Part shown: positions 1 to 8,100 of the stretch, piece by piece | Layout: every line of letters begins with the position of its first letter | Numbering within the stretch: the stretch's first letter is position 1 | Assembly: GCA_023251195.1 (NCBI GenBank) | Contig: JAHEZG010000084.1 | Location: forward strand, 1 to 12,011 | Direction: 5' to 3' | DNA length: 12,011 nucleotides | Origin: Chitinophagaceae bacterium | GTDB lineage: Bacteria > Bacteroidota > Bacteroidia > Chitinophagales > UBA10324 | Notes under the pieces: generated by a model | Told to the model about the DNA's origin: nothing | The model's database searches: none | The model's input: the letters and a program-made list of their open reading frames with translations, nothing else | Translations under genes and position numbers: made by a program

Positions 1-119
1 AGCATTTCTCCTTCTGAATTTATAACCTGTTCAGGTGCTTTTTCATAAAGCGCCAGTTCTTTAATTAATGAAATCATTGCAGAAACATCAGAAGCAATGG
101 CAGGTCGAATTGATATCAT
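1..119 (-). CDS. GNAT-family N-acetyltransferase, 5' part only (cut by window edge)
   Basis: Reading the minus strand from an ATG at 119-117 gives 39 open codons up to the window edge. The N-terminus, MISIRPAIASDV followed by LIKELALYEKAPEQV, is the typical first strand and first helix of GCN5-related N-acetyltransferases, especially the spermidine/diamine acetyltransferase-like group (IRPA..D...I..LI.ELA.YE..PE.V). Such enzymes transfer acetyl from acetyl-CoA to an amine. The acetyl-CoA binding motif (Q/RxxGxG/A) would lie beyond the edge, so neither substrate nor completeness can be judged. The gene is divergent from fbp with 104 bases between the start codons. A five-of-six match to the Bacteroidetes -7 box (TTATTTTG, minus strand 144-137) lies just upstream. 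Family assignment is by recognition of a short N-terminus and is fairly but not fully secure. Confidence 0.72.
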   Translation of the reverse strand, partial: MISIRPAIASDVSAMISLIKELALYEKAPEQVINSEGEM

Positions 120-194
120 ACAATAAAATTTTCGGGCAAAATAAGCGATTAAAATATCTGTGTCGCATCAACGGTCAACTAAAAAATTGGAATG

Positions 195-202
195 TATATT
201 TG
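195..202 (+). promoter_or_regulatory. Bacteroidetes-type -7 promoter box for fbp
   Basis: TATATTTG matches the Bacteroidetes sigma-ABfr -7 consensus TAnnTTTG at every fixed position. Transcription would begin about 207-210, leaving a leader of roughly 15 bases before the ATG at 224. No exact TTG/TTTG -33 box is seen 17-23 bases upstream, so support rests on the -7 box and its placement. Confidence 0.5.
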
Positions 203-223
203 TCGGCTAACCGAAACCTACTG

Positions 224-1249
224 ATGAACAATTACCGAAAATTAATAACCTTAGACGAATTCATATTTCAGAGAGAAAAAGATTTTGCATACTCTTCAGG
301 CGAACTTTCAGGATTGCTTCGCGACATTGCTCTTGCTTCAAAAATTGTAAACCGTGAAGTGAATAAAGCAGGTTTGGTAACAGAAATTTTGGGTAGTGCC
401 GGAACTCATAATTCTACTGGTGACGATCAGAAAAAATTAGATGTATTTGCCAACGACCAGTTTCTTTCAGCATTAAAAGTAAGTGGTGAGTGTTGCGGAA
501 TTGCTTCTGAAGAAAGCGAAGATTATATTCCTTTCACTGAACATCAGAATGCAAAGTATGTGGTGAATCTTGACCCGTTAGATGGTAGCAGCAACATTGA
601 TGTGAATGTTTCTATCGGAACTATTTTTTCCATTTTCCGTCGCGTTAGTTTATCAGGTCCATGTGTGGCTGAAGATTTTTTACAGAAAGGAACTCAGCAG
701 GTAGCAGCAGGATATGTAATTTATGGTTCATCAACCATGATGGTATTTACAACAGGGAATGGAGTGAATGGTTTTACTCTTGATCCTTCAGTTGGCGAAT
801 TCTTTTTATCGCACCCTGATATCCGCATTCCCGGAAACGGAAAAGTTTATTCAGTGAATCAAGGCAATTACATCAATTTTCCTGAGCCGATTCGCAGATA
901 CATTGATTGGTGTACTACTGAAGATAAACCAACTGGCCGCCCATATTCTTTCCGTTACATCGGTTCAATGGTTGCCGACTTTCATCGCAACATGATTCAA
1001 GGAGGAATTTATATGTATCCACCTGTTGCTCCTTCTAACAAAGGGAAACTTCGTTTGTTGTTTGAATGTAATCCGCTTGCATTCATTGCTGAACAAGCTG
1101 GTGGTAAAGCATCGAACGGAGAAATTCCAGTAATGGAAATCGAACCGATTGAATTACATCAGCGCTTACCTGTTTATATCGGCTCAGCTGAGATGGTTGA
1201 TAAAGCGGAAGAAATGCTTCGCAAGTCGCGTATGGTGGAGAAGGTCTAA
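224..1249 (+). CDS. fbp: Class I fructose-1,6-bisphosphatase
   Basis: This enzyme hydrolyses fructose 1,6-bisphosphate to fructose 6-phosphate and phosphate, the committed gluconeogenic step, in the cytosol with Mg2+. The 341-residue product has the family's metal and active-site motifs: the acidic SEESE stretch at about 95-99, DPLDGSS at 117-123 (metal-binding D117 and D120), and FECNP with E281 near the C-terminus. Length fits class I enzymes (about 330-340). I chose the ATG at 224 although the frame stays open back to an ATG at 68. The extra 52 residues resemble nothing in the family, overlap the divergent acetyltransferase start antisense, and lie upstream of a good -7 promoter box at 195-202. 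MNNYRKLITLDEF is a plausible class I N-terminus. The stop lies one base from the stop of the convergent peptidase gene, and no terminator is visible between them. Confidence 0.95.
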   Translation: MNNYRKLITLDEFIFQREKDFAYSSGELSGLLRDIALASKIVNREVNKAGLVTEILGSAGTHNSTGDDQKKLDVFANDQFLSALKVSGECCGIASEESEDYIPFTEHQNAKYVVNLDPLDGSSNIDVNVSIGTIFSIFRRVSLSGPCVAEDFLQKGTQQVAAGYVIYGSSTMMVFTTGNGVNGFTLDPSVGEFFLSHPDIRIPGNGKVYSVNQGNYINFPEPIRRYIDWCTTEDKPTGRPYSFRYIGSMVADFHRNMIQGGIYMYPPVAPSNKGKLRLLFECNPLAFIAEQAGGKASNGEIPVMEIEPIELHQRLPVYIGSAEMVDKAEEMLRKSRMVEKV

Positions 1250-1250
1250 C

Positions 1251-3221
1251 TTAATTTGCCTTTACCCACTTTACTATTTTTTCATTCCATTCACTTTTTA
1301 CAATAATAAAATAAATTCCTGCTGCTATGGTATTTGCATGAATGGAATATTTTCCTGCATATCGGTCAACAACAATTTCGGAAGTAAATAATTCTCTTCC
1401 TGTTTCATCAATAATTGAAATTGATTTCGGAATAAAATCAACACTGAAAAATAAATTTATATCAGAAGAAGAAGGGTTTGGAAAAATAGAAAGAGATCCA
1501 TCTTCAAAACCCGGAACTCGCACCACTGTATTATCAAAAGAAATTAAATGTAAATCGGGATCAAATGCAACTGAGTCAACTATAAATGGAAGATCAACTT
1601 TAAATAGCTGACCATTAAAATCATTGTCGAATCTAACAATGGTATCATAACCTTCTCCTATAAATTGAATTGGAACAGGCATTGCAAAAAAAGCAACATA
1701 CTGTGGATCACTTTCAGGAATACTTGTTTCCTGTTCAACATATACTGAAACTGATTTCTGATTGTTTTGAACCCATTGTAAATGATAGCTGGGATATCCG
1801 GCATTGTAATACCATTGTTCAAAAAAAGCTGTCAAATTCTGACCGCTTTGAATTTGAAAATGATGAATTAAATCATCGGCCTTGCTAAAATTATAAGTTA
1901 AATTAGAATCGTTTTGATAATTTTTTATGGCGGCAAAAAAATCTGTATCGCCTAATTTCCATCTTAACATGTGAAGCAGGTAAGCTCCTTTGGCATAAGT
2001 TAAGCGATAATCAAATACACGCACATTCCAACTGGTATCCCAAACCCAAACAGATTGTGGCATAGCGTTTTTAATAAGATCAAGATTATTTTGCTTCCAT
2101 TGTTGAAATTGGTCAGGATAAAATTTTTCATAGCATAAACCAGTACAATAAGTGGCAAACCCTTCATTAAGCCAGATATCCCTCCATGTTCCGCAAGTTA
2201 ATTTATCACCAAACCATTGATGGGCGAGTTCGTGGGCAAGCAACGAAAAATTCATGCTTCCAACAAAGCTCATTGTTTGATGTTCCATCCCACCACCTTT
2301 TGTCCATTGTGCATGACCATATTTTTCTTTCATGAATGGATAGTCGCCAAAAGTTTCGGAATAAAATTTCAGCACAGGAATTAAATTTTTCGAATATTTT
2401 TTCGCTGTATCCAGGTATTCAGGAAATACATAATTTAAAATAATAAGCGAATCAGTTTGAGAGAAGTGAACGGTATCTTCATAAACAGAATAGTTAGCCA
2501 CCGCAACTCCAATAAGATATGGCGCAATAGGATAGGTATGTTTCCAATGAGTAGTGGTCCAACCCGCATTGGAAATTTCTGAAATTAATAAACCATTCGA
2601 AGCCGTTTTATATTCTTCAGGATGATGAACGATTACATCAATTGAATCAATTTTATCAGTAAGCGATTGCTTGCATGGCCACCAGTTTCTTGAACTGTAA
2701 GGTTCTGATAAATTATATAAACACTTTTGAGTTGTATCATGAATCCCCTTTTCAAAACCACCAAAACCATCACCAACAGGAACACCATGATAATAGATCA
2801 TTAATGAATCCCTTTCACCGGAATTTATTTGTTGATTTAATTTTATCCAAAACGAATTGCCAATAGGCTGAATAAAATTTAAACCCAATCCATGATACTT
2901 TACTGAATCAACTTGAAGTGAGCCATCGAGATCAAAGTAAAGCGTATCAATATTTTGTTTTGCTGTAAATGAAGTTTCAATTGCGCCATCAATATATAAG
3001 GTATCGGGATTAAGAGTTAAATCGAATCTGGTATAAAATATATCAATGTTATTGGCTCGTGGATCGGTTGTGAAATTTTGTAATCGAGCATGTAAATTGT
3101 TTTCAGATTTATAAAATTCAATTTCTTCTTCCTGATTTAAATTTAGTTGGGCCAATGCAGATTCATTAAACCATAGTGGTGAAAAAACCAGAAGCAGGTA
3201 AAATTTTAATTTCAATCGCAT
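1251..3221 (-). CDS. Secreted M1-family zinc metallopeptidase with C-terminal T9SS sorting domain
   Basis: This is a gluzincin aminopeptidase-like enzyme expected to act outside the cell on peptides. Numbered from the longer frame (ATG at 3251), the M1 signature HELAH is at 340-344 and the third zinc ligand E363 sits in LNEG, giving the HExxH-x18-E spacing. GGMEH at 320-324 occupies the substrate N-terminus-binding GxMEN position, with His for Asn. Y419 in YAKG is the likely transition-state tyrosine. The last 80 residues (587-666) form a T9SS type A domain: FPNP, then a DETGRELF turn, then AGIYFIIV. The second ATG (3221) is preferred because it starts a textbook signal peptide (MRLKLK, hydrophobic FYLLLVFSPLWF, cleavage after ALAQ); a possible promoter box also overlaps the longer start region. 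The preferred product has 656 residues. Peptide specificity cannot be read from the sequence. Confidence 0.92.
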   Translation of the reverse strand: MRLKLKFYLLLVFSPLWFNESALAQLNLNQEEEIEFYKSENNLHARLQNFTTDPRANNIDIFYTRFDLTLNPDTLYIDGAIETSFTAKQNIDTLYFDLDGSLQVDSVKYHGLGLNFIQPIGNSFWIKLNQQINSGERDSLMIYYHGVPVGDGFGGFEKGIHDTTQKCLYNLSEPYSSRNWWPCKQSLTDKIDSIDVIVHHPEEYKTASNGLLISEISNAGWTTTHWKHTYPIAPYLIGVAVANYSVYEDTVHFSQTDSLIILNYVFPEYLDTAKKYSKNLIPVLKFYSETFGDYPFMKEKYGHAQWTKGGGMEHQTMSFVGSMNFSLLAHELAHQWFGDKLTCGTWRDIWLNEGFATYCTGLCYEKFYPDQFQQWKQNNLDLIKNAMPQSVWVWDTSWNVRVFDYRLTYAKGAYLLHMLRWKLGDTDFFAAIKNYQNDSNLTYNFSKADDLIHHFQIQSGQNLTAFFEQWYYNAGYPSYHLQWVQNNQKSVSVYVEQETSIPESDPQYVAFFAMPVPIQFIGEGYDTIVRFDNDFNGQLFKVDLPFIVDSVAFDPDLHLISFDNTVVRVPGFEDGSLSIFPNPSSSDINLFFSVDFIPKSISIIDETGRELFTSEIVVDRYAGKYSIHANTIAAGIYFIIVKSEWNEKIVKWVKAN

Positions 3222-3229
3222 TTCAAATA

Positions 3230-3260
3230 CAAATATCCTCTGAAAAAGCATTGGCTCAAA
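3230..3260 (-). promoter_or_regulatory. Candidate promoter of the M1 peptidase gene
   Basis: On the minus strand TTTG (3260-3257) is followed after 19 bases by GATATTTG (3237-3230), close to the Bacteroidetes arrangement TTTG / TAnnTTTG, with one mismatch in the -7 box. Transcription would start only a few bases before the ATG at 3221, implying a nearly leaderless message. This is therefore tentative. Confidence 0.33.
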
Positions 3261-3337
3261 CTAATGCTCATAAAAACTATGTACTAAAATGTAGTGGGTA
3301 TATAAAGTGATAAATTTCTGTATGCAGATTTCACGAT

Positions 3338-3345
3338 TAAATTTG
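3338..3345 (+). promoter_or_regulatory. Bacteroidetes-type -7 promoter box for tRNA-Leu
   Basis: TAAATTTG matches the TAnnTTTG consensus at every fixed position. Transcription would start around 3350, about 15 bases before the mature tRNA 5' end, a sensible distance for a single tRNA gene. The -33 region holds only the imperfect TTTCTG at 3314-3319. Confidence 0.55.
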
Positions 3346-3364
3346 CGCCTCTTAAAAAAGAAAT

Positions 3365-3448
3365 GCCCGGGTGGCGAAATTGGCAGACGCACCATCTTGA
3401 GGGGGTGGCGCCAGTAATGGTGTACGAGTTCGAATCTCGTTCCGGGCA
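3365..3448 (+). tRNA. tRNA-Leu (anticodon GAG)
   Basis: The 84-base gene folds as a class II tRNA with a long variable arm. The acceptor stem pairs GCCCGGG (3365-3371) with TCCGGGC (3441-3447), including one G-U pair, and the discriminator is A3448. The anticodon stem CCATC/GGTGG (3392-3396 and 3404-3408) holds the loop TTGAGGG with anticodon GAG at 3399-3401, reading CUC and CUU. The variable arm 3409-3423 forms a five-pair stem (CGCCA/TGGTG) with a GTAA loop. The T arm is ACGAG/CTCGT around TTCGAAT (3424-3440). The CCA end is not encoded (CTT follows), so it must be added by nucleotidyltransferase, as is common in this phylum. No clear hairpin terminator follows. Confidence 0.97.
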
Positions 3449-3585
3449 CTTCATAAATTGGTTTGATTGGGGAGTAACCTGTTATATATTTTTTATAAAG
3501 TTTTTTTAATTGGCCCATTAAATTTCAAAAATTTGCAATAACCTTTTTAAAATGGCAGCGTTAAGAAGGGCAAATATTTTAAGCC

Positions 3586-4026
3586 ATGAAAAAAAAATAC
3601 GCCTTTTTAGCCGTTTTAATTTTGCTGACTTCTGCTTTTTCATCGTTTGCACAAGTAACAAATGAAAAGGAAAACGCCGGCTATCGAAAAGTTTCAAGCG
3701 AGGCTCGCGCAGTTGGTGTTTCATCACAAAAGAAAATAAAATCGAAAGTTAATTTAATGAAGGAAGCTGATTTTACGCTTTACTCATTTCCCGGTAAGGG
3801 AACAAATTATGTTTCTGTAAATGATGCTATGCCAAATGCACCCGTAAAAGTGATTGCTTACGATGTATCTGGAAAATTGATTTTTATTAAAGAAGTGAAC
3901 GCAAACCCATATGGTCAATTGGTTGTTTTCATTGATCCGATGATTAGTTTTATTCCAGGAACCGCATTTGTAGCTGCATTATATAATAACCAAGCCTATT
4001 ACGAAACTATGGTTTTAAATAAATAG
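3586..4026 (+). CDS. Small secreted protein of unknown function with a T9SS-domain-like C-terminal half
   Basis: I do not recognise this 146-residue protein as a named family. A clear Sec signal peptide is seen (MKKKYAFL, hydrophobic core, cleavage after FAQ at 23), so it is exported. Residues 24-60 are polar and Lys/Ser-rich, probably flexible. Residues 63-146 read like a beta-sandwich with the order of a T9SS C-terminal domain: LYSFPGKGTNYVSVN, then VKVIAYDVSGKLIF (compare IYDxxGKLV in sorting domains), a strand pair, and a final YETMVLNK. The diagnostic PNP near the domain start is missing, so T9SS export is only an inference. A run of nine A follows the ATG as three Lys codons. Two imperfect -7 boxes lie upstream (TAAATTTC at 3519-3526, AAAATTTG at 3528-3535). 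A strong terminator follows, so it is probably transcribed alone. Confidence 0.8.
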   Translation: MKKKYAFLAVLILLTSAFSSFAQVTNEKENAGYRKVSSEARAVGVSSQKKIKSKVNLMKEADFTLYSFPGKGTNYVSVNDAMPNAPVKVIAYDVSGKLIFIKEVNANPYGQLVVFIDPMISFIPGTAFVAALYNNQAYYETMVLNK

Positions 4027-4047
4027 AATGCTGATTTCAAATTTTTT

Positions 4048-4091
4048 AAGCCCATGATTCTGAAATCAGAATTATGGGCTTTTTTATTTTT
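4048..4091 (+). terminator. Rho-independent terminator after the 146-residue secreted protein gene
   Basis: A 15-pair stem (4048-4062 with 4067-4081, one G-U pair) closes on the loop AAAT and is followed by TTTTTTATTTTT. It starts 21 bases after the stop codon and isolates the small gene from the downstream one. Confidence 0.9.
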
Positions 4092-4200
4092 CTGTCGGAT
4101 TTTTCTTTTTGATGTGCGAAATTTTAAAAAAATTATTTTTTAAAGTTGAATTATATACTTTTAACGACTGAAATAAAAACTCAAAAACAAAACAATACAC

Positions 4201-5103
4201 ATGAAAAGAATTTTTCTTACAGCCATTTCAATAGGGCTTATTTTAAACCTGTCGTCAAAAGCACAAACCTTAATTCCAAATTTTGGATTTGAAGACTGGG
4301 AAACAATTGCATCTTATGAAGAACCATTACAGTGGAACACCAGTAATACACCCGGCGCACTGGCTGGTCTTGAAAATGTATTTCCGTCTGGTAATGCCCA
4401 TTCAGGAACAAAATCAATAAACATTACGACTCAAACCAACGGAACATACAACCTTCCTGGTGCAGCTTGCACAGGAAATATTAATGTTGGGGGATCGGGT
4501 GTTTCATTTTCAGGTGGTTTTCCTTGCGGAAACAGAGTTGCGAATTTCAATGGTTTTTATAAATACATGAGCAATGGGCTTGATAGTGCCACTCTAATTA
4601 CAATTCTGTTTAAAAGAAACGGATCTCAAAGAGATACTATTGCCATGGCATCTAAGACATTTGGAATTTCTGATACTTCGCAGTGGTCATCTTTTGCAAT
4701 TCCATTTGTATATAATTCATTGGGAGCTCCGGATTCAGCTCTCGTTATTTTGCTTTCGTCTGATAATCTTGCTTCAGCTCAATTAGGCAGCAATTTGTTT
4801 GTAGATGATGTGACTTTTTCAGGCCTCGTTGCATCAACAAATAACATTTCAATGCTCCCTGTTTCAGTTTCTGTTTATCCAAATCCTGCTACTGAGGTAC
4901 TAAACTTTTCAATATCAAATATCAATCTTGCAAAAACTTTAAACATTTTTGATATTCTAGGAAAGAAAATAAAATCGATTGAAATTACTTCTGCGCAAAT
5001 GGCAGTATCCTCTTCAATGTTTAATAATAGTTTGTATTTTTATCAGATTGCTGATAGAAACAACAATGTTTTATCAACCGGTAAATTCAGTGTGAAGAAA
5101 TAA
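4201..5103 (+). CDS. Secreted PCMD-like (putative carbohydrate metabolism domain) protein with T9SS sorting domain
   Basis: This 300-residue protein is predicted to be surface-attached or released. It has a signal peptide (MKRIFLTAISIGLILNLSS, cleavage after KAQ at about 22), a central jelly-roll-like domain at about 25-205, and a T9SS type A domain at about 221-300 (VYPNPA at 225-230, a NIFDILGKKI turn, terminal GKFSVKK). The middle resembles the PCMD family of Bacteroidetes: an N-terminal NFGFEDW, a SGTKSI strand, NFNGFYKY (115-122) matching the family's GYYKY, WSSFAIPFVY (162-171), PD at 177-178, and GSNLFVDDVTF (196-206) matching GSxLxVDDv. PCMD proteins are associated with carbohydrate binding or processing, but the activity is unproven and no catalytic residues can be named. 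The leader is A-rich without a Shine-Dalgarno site, and only an imperfect -7 box (TACTTTTA, 4156-4163) is visible. The gene has its own terminator. Confidence 0.85.
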   Translation: MKRIFLTAISIGLILNLSSKAQTLIPNFGFEDWETIASYEEPLQWNTSNTPGALAGLENVFPSGNAHSGTKSINITTQTNGTYNLPGAACTGNINVGGSGVSFSGGFPCGNRVANFNGFYKYMSNGLDSATLITILFKRNGSQRDTIAMASKTFGISDTSQWSSFAIPFVYNSLGAPDSALVILLSSDNLASAQLGSNLFVDDVTFSGLVASTNNISMLPVSVSVYPNPATEVLNFSISNINLAKTLNIFDILGKKIKSIEITSAQMAVSSSMFNNSLYFYQIADRNNNVLSTGKFSVKK

Positions 5104-5124
5104 CTCTTAATTTAAAGAGGATTT

Positions 5125-5157
5125 AAAACCCTTCCGGTGAACCGGAAGGGTTTTTTT
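5125..5157. terminator. Two-way rho-independent terminator between the PCMD-like gene and tamB
   Basis: A 13-pair GC-rich stem (5125-5137 with 5142-5154) closes on the loop TGAA. A plus-strand tract of seven T (5151-5157) serves the upstream gene. On the minus strand the stem is followed by TTTT then AAAT, a weaker U tract for tamB. The tamB stop codon (5158-5156) overlaps the end of the T tract. Confidence 0.9.
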
Positions 5158-8100
5158 ATTTCTGTTTATTCAACTTTGTTTTTTTCTTATCGCGTTCTGA
5201 ACGGAATAATTCTCCAAGTTTGTTGAAATCCTTTCTGAACGATAGTGAAATACCATAAGTATCACGGTTTCTTTCTTCAATAACATCGTACTGACTTCTG
5301 CTGAATGCTTGCGCAGCAAACCTACCATCGGGTGTGATTTTATATTCCAGTGTAAAATCTGATAAATAGGCATTTGATTGTCGGTTTGAAGTGGTGTTGT
5401 TGTAATCATAATTTCCACCAACATCAATTGAAACCCGATCGTGGAAAAACGATTTGGTGAGTACTAATTGAAGTGCTCTGCGTTGAGCATTCGGATCCAC
5501 AGTATTCCCCCCGGTTGAATTTGCAACCGAAGCAAATGAACCATATGAAGCACTGTTAATATTCACTCCGATATTTAATTTGTTTTGCGATGCCCAATAA
5601 CTGATTTGATTGGCCAGAAACTCACTCACACTTGTAGTAACCCCACTTGATACCAAGCCACCTGTATTGGCATCAGGAGGAAGAAAACGATTGATCATCA
5701 GCAATCCGAAAACCTGCTTGTTCAATTCATTTTCATCGGCACGAATTTCTCCAAGTTTCCTAGATGCGAATGAATTGGAACTCGTTGTATTTTTAGGTTC
5801 ACGAATGTCAAATGCAATATTGGGTGTTAATAGCGAACCGGTTAAATGCATGGAAACATCAACAGGCACTTTCTTTTCAATGTCTTTTTTATCTGCATCA
5901 GACAGTTGATCAATTGAAACCAAATCGGCAAATGACACCCGACTGAGTGAATAGATGGCATCAATATCAATTTGCGCCTGATACGGATCACCATTCCACG
6001 AAATGGAACTTCCCTTTTCAATAATGAATTTTTTGTTGAAGAAATTTTGCAAAGTGAAATTGTAATCGCCTTTTTCAATCACATAATTTCCATACATGTT
6101 AAAGTTACCGTCTAAATCAATTTCCAAACGAACATTGCCATTTCCTGTTCCGGAAATTATATCACCTGCTTTCTGATCAAAAATAATATTGACTTTTGCT
6201 AACGGATTTAATGTGAGATCAAAATTTAGTTTCAGTATGCTGCTGCCTTCATCAATTTTACTCTGAACCAGTTTCACAGTATCATTCCGGCTTACAAATC
6301 TCACAAATGAATTTCCTGCAACTGAAGCATCATCTGAGATAGGAATTGAAATTTCGGTGCCTTGTTTGGAGGTTAAAGTTGCACTCATATCAAGGGCATC
6401 AATACTTCCATTAATCAGCAATGTGCCACCGGCATAAGCAGTTCCGTAAAACGCTGTGTTATCAAATTGATTGGTGTTGAGCAAATGAAAATTCTTTGTG
6501 GTTAAATGCAATTTCAATTTAAAATCAGAAAGATATCGATGTGTTATTTCTCCACCAGCTAATGCTGAATTTCCTTTATCATCATAAATAGTAAACTCAC
6601 CAAGATCAATTTTGTCTTCGTATAATTTTACAGATTCACCACTGAAGCTATACGATGTGCCGAGGTAATTAATTTTTGTAGTGGCTGATGGAATTACCAA
6701 GGAGCCTGATAGTTTTGGTTTGTCAGTTGTTCCAACAATAAATACCTGCCCGGCTACTTTGCCTTCAACATTCGAAATATAATCGCCTAAATATTTCCCA
6801 AGTATTGGCAATTCACATTTTACAATTTCAATTTTGAAGTTGATTGAATCTGTTTTATTTCCGGGCGCATAAATTCCTTTGGCTTCAATATCATAAATAT
6901 CATCCTTCACTTTTACATCAATATTCATTTGATCTTTTTTAGGATCATAGTCAACTATTGCAAATACCTTATCAGCGCTATCACCGTTGAACCCAAATTG
7001 CAATGCTGTTAAATTCGCACTGTAGCGCGGCTCATCAAAGAGGTTCATAATATTTGCGTAGCCGGTTACTCTTCCTTTCACCTGATAATTATTAAACATA
7101 AAGAGGTTATAAAAATCTTCGATTTGCAAATTGTTGAATACAAGTTTTATATCTGAAGTATCACCAACATTCAAATTCTGAACGCTGATAATCTGATCGG
7201 CATGAATGAGTTCGGTATTATTAAACTGTAGTGATTTATTTCCGATCAGAATTTCATTTGACGAAGTAAAACTCCATTCCTGCCCGTTCAATAAAAGTGA
7301 CGAGGGCAAAAAGTTGACATGAATCTTTTCTTCCTGACCAAATGCTTTTGCCACTAAATCAATTTTGTATTTTCCGGATACATCATTTGCCTTTATATTA
7401 AAAAGAACTTTGTCGTTTTCTAATGATGCAGAAACAAACGGGTCTAAAATTTTTAAGCTGTCGTTTACCTGTAAAAAATTCGAAGTAAGTGAAAGACTTA
7501 ACATTCCCTCGTTTGTTTCACCTATTAAAACCAAATCTCTTGAAAATGTTTTTCCATATTTAAGGTAGGGAATCACTCCATCAAAAATTATTTCGTTGGT
7601 TTGGTTATTAAATTGTCCGTTGATTGATGTATTGGTTAAGCCTTCAATTCCATTCAGAAAAAAATTGTTGAAATCTTTCATTTCATTTAATCGAATTGCA
7701 AAATCAAATTGTTGTGGCGATGGCGATTCGCCAAGATCGGTTGGAAACGAGGGTAAGTATTTTTTTATGGCATCAACAATTGCATCAGGTAATTCGGGCA
7801 AATTGAACTGACCAGTAACATCTACTGAAACGATATCAGATCGCAATTCTAATTTTTTTTCATTGCCACCAATTTCCACTACCGAAAAAGAAAGTTTTTT
7901 TAATTTGTAGGTGTCAGTTTCGTCACTGATTTCAGTTTGCGTAGCAGTTATTATTCCGGTTCCGGTTAATGGATTCTGACCTTTTAAATTGATGTTCAGA
8001 TTGGATGAAAAAGTTATTGGTCTTGTAAAAAAACCAAGCTTATCCAATTTTGCATTTTTCACCTCAGCATAAAAATCATAATCAGGAATGCTATCCTGCA

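Noticed and set aside
1149..1888. Plus-strand open frames over the 3' end of fbp and the M1 peptidase gene
   Set aside because: They lie within or antisense to genes with clear family motifs, have no signal of their own, and read as low-complexity translations of the opposite frame.
3365..3448. tRNA gene as an attachment site for an integrated element
   Set aside because: No repeat of the tRNA 3' end is seen downstream and no integrase gene is present.
3463..3508. Possible terminator after tRNA-Leu
   Set aside because: Only a four-pair GGTT/AACC stem with a 12-base loop precedes the T-rich stretch; too weak to call.
3261..3518. Minus-strand frame of 85 codons covering tRNA-Leu
   Set aside because: It spans the whole tRNA gene in antisense; part of its translation is simply the tRNA complement, a common artefact.
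3552..3662. Short plus-strand frame starting at an ATG 34 bases upstream of, and overlapping, the small secreted protein gene
   Set aside because: Possible upstream reading frame, but it shows no recognisable protein features and no initiation signal better than chance.
3518..3727. Minus-strand frame of 69 codons over the start of the small secreted protein gene
   Set aside because: It is antisense to a well-formed signal peptide gene; its Lys/Arg/Leu/Phe-rich composition is what AT-rich antisense gives.
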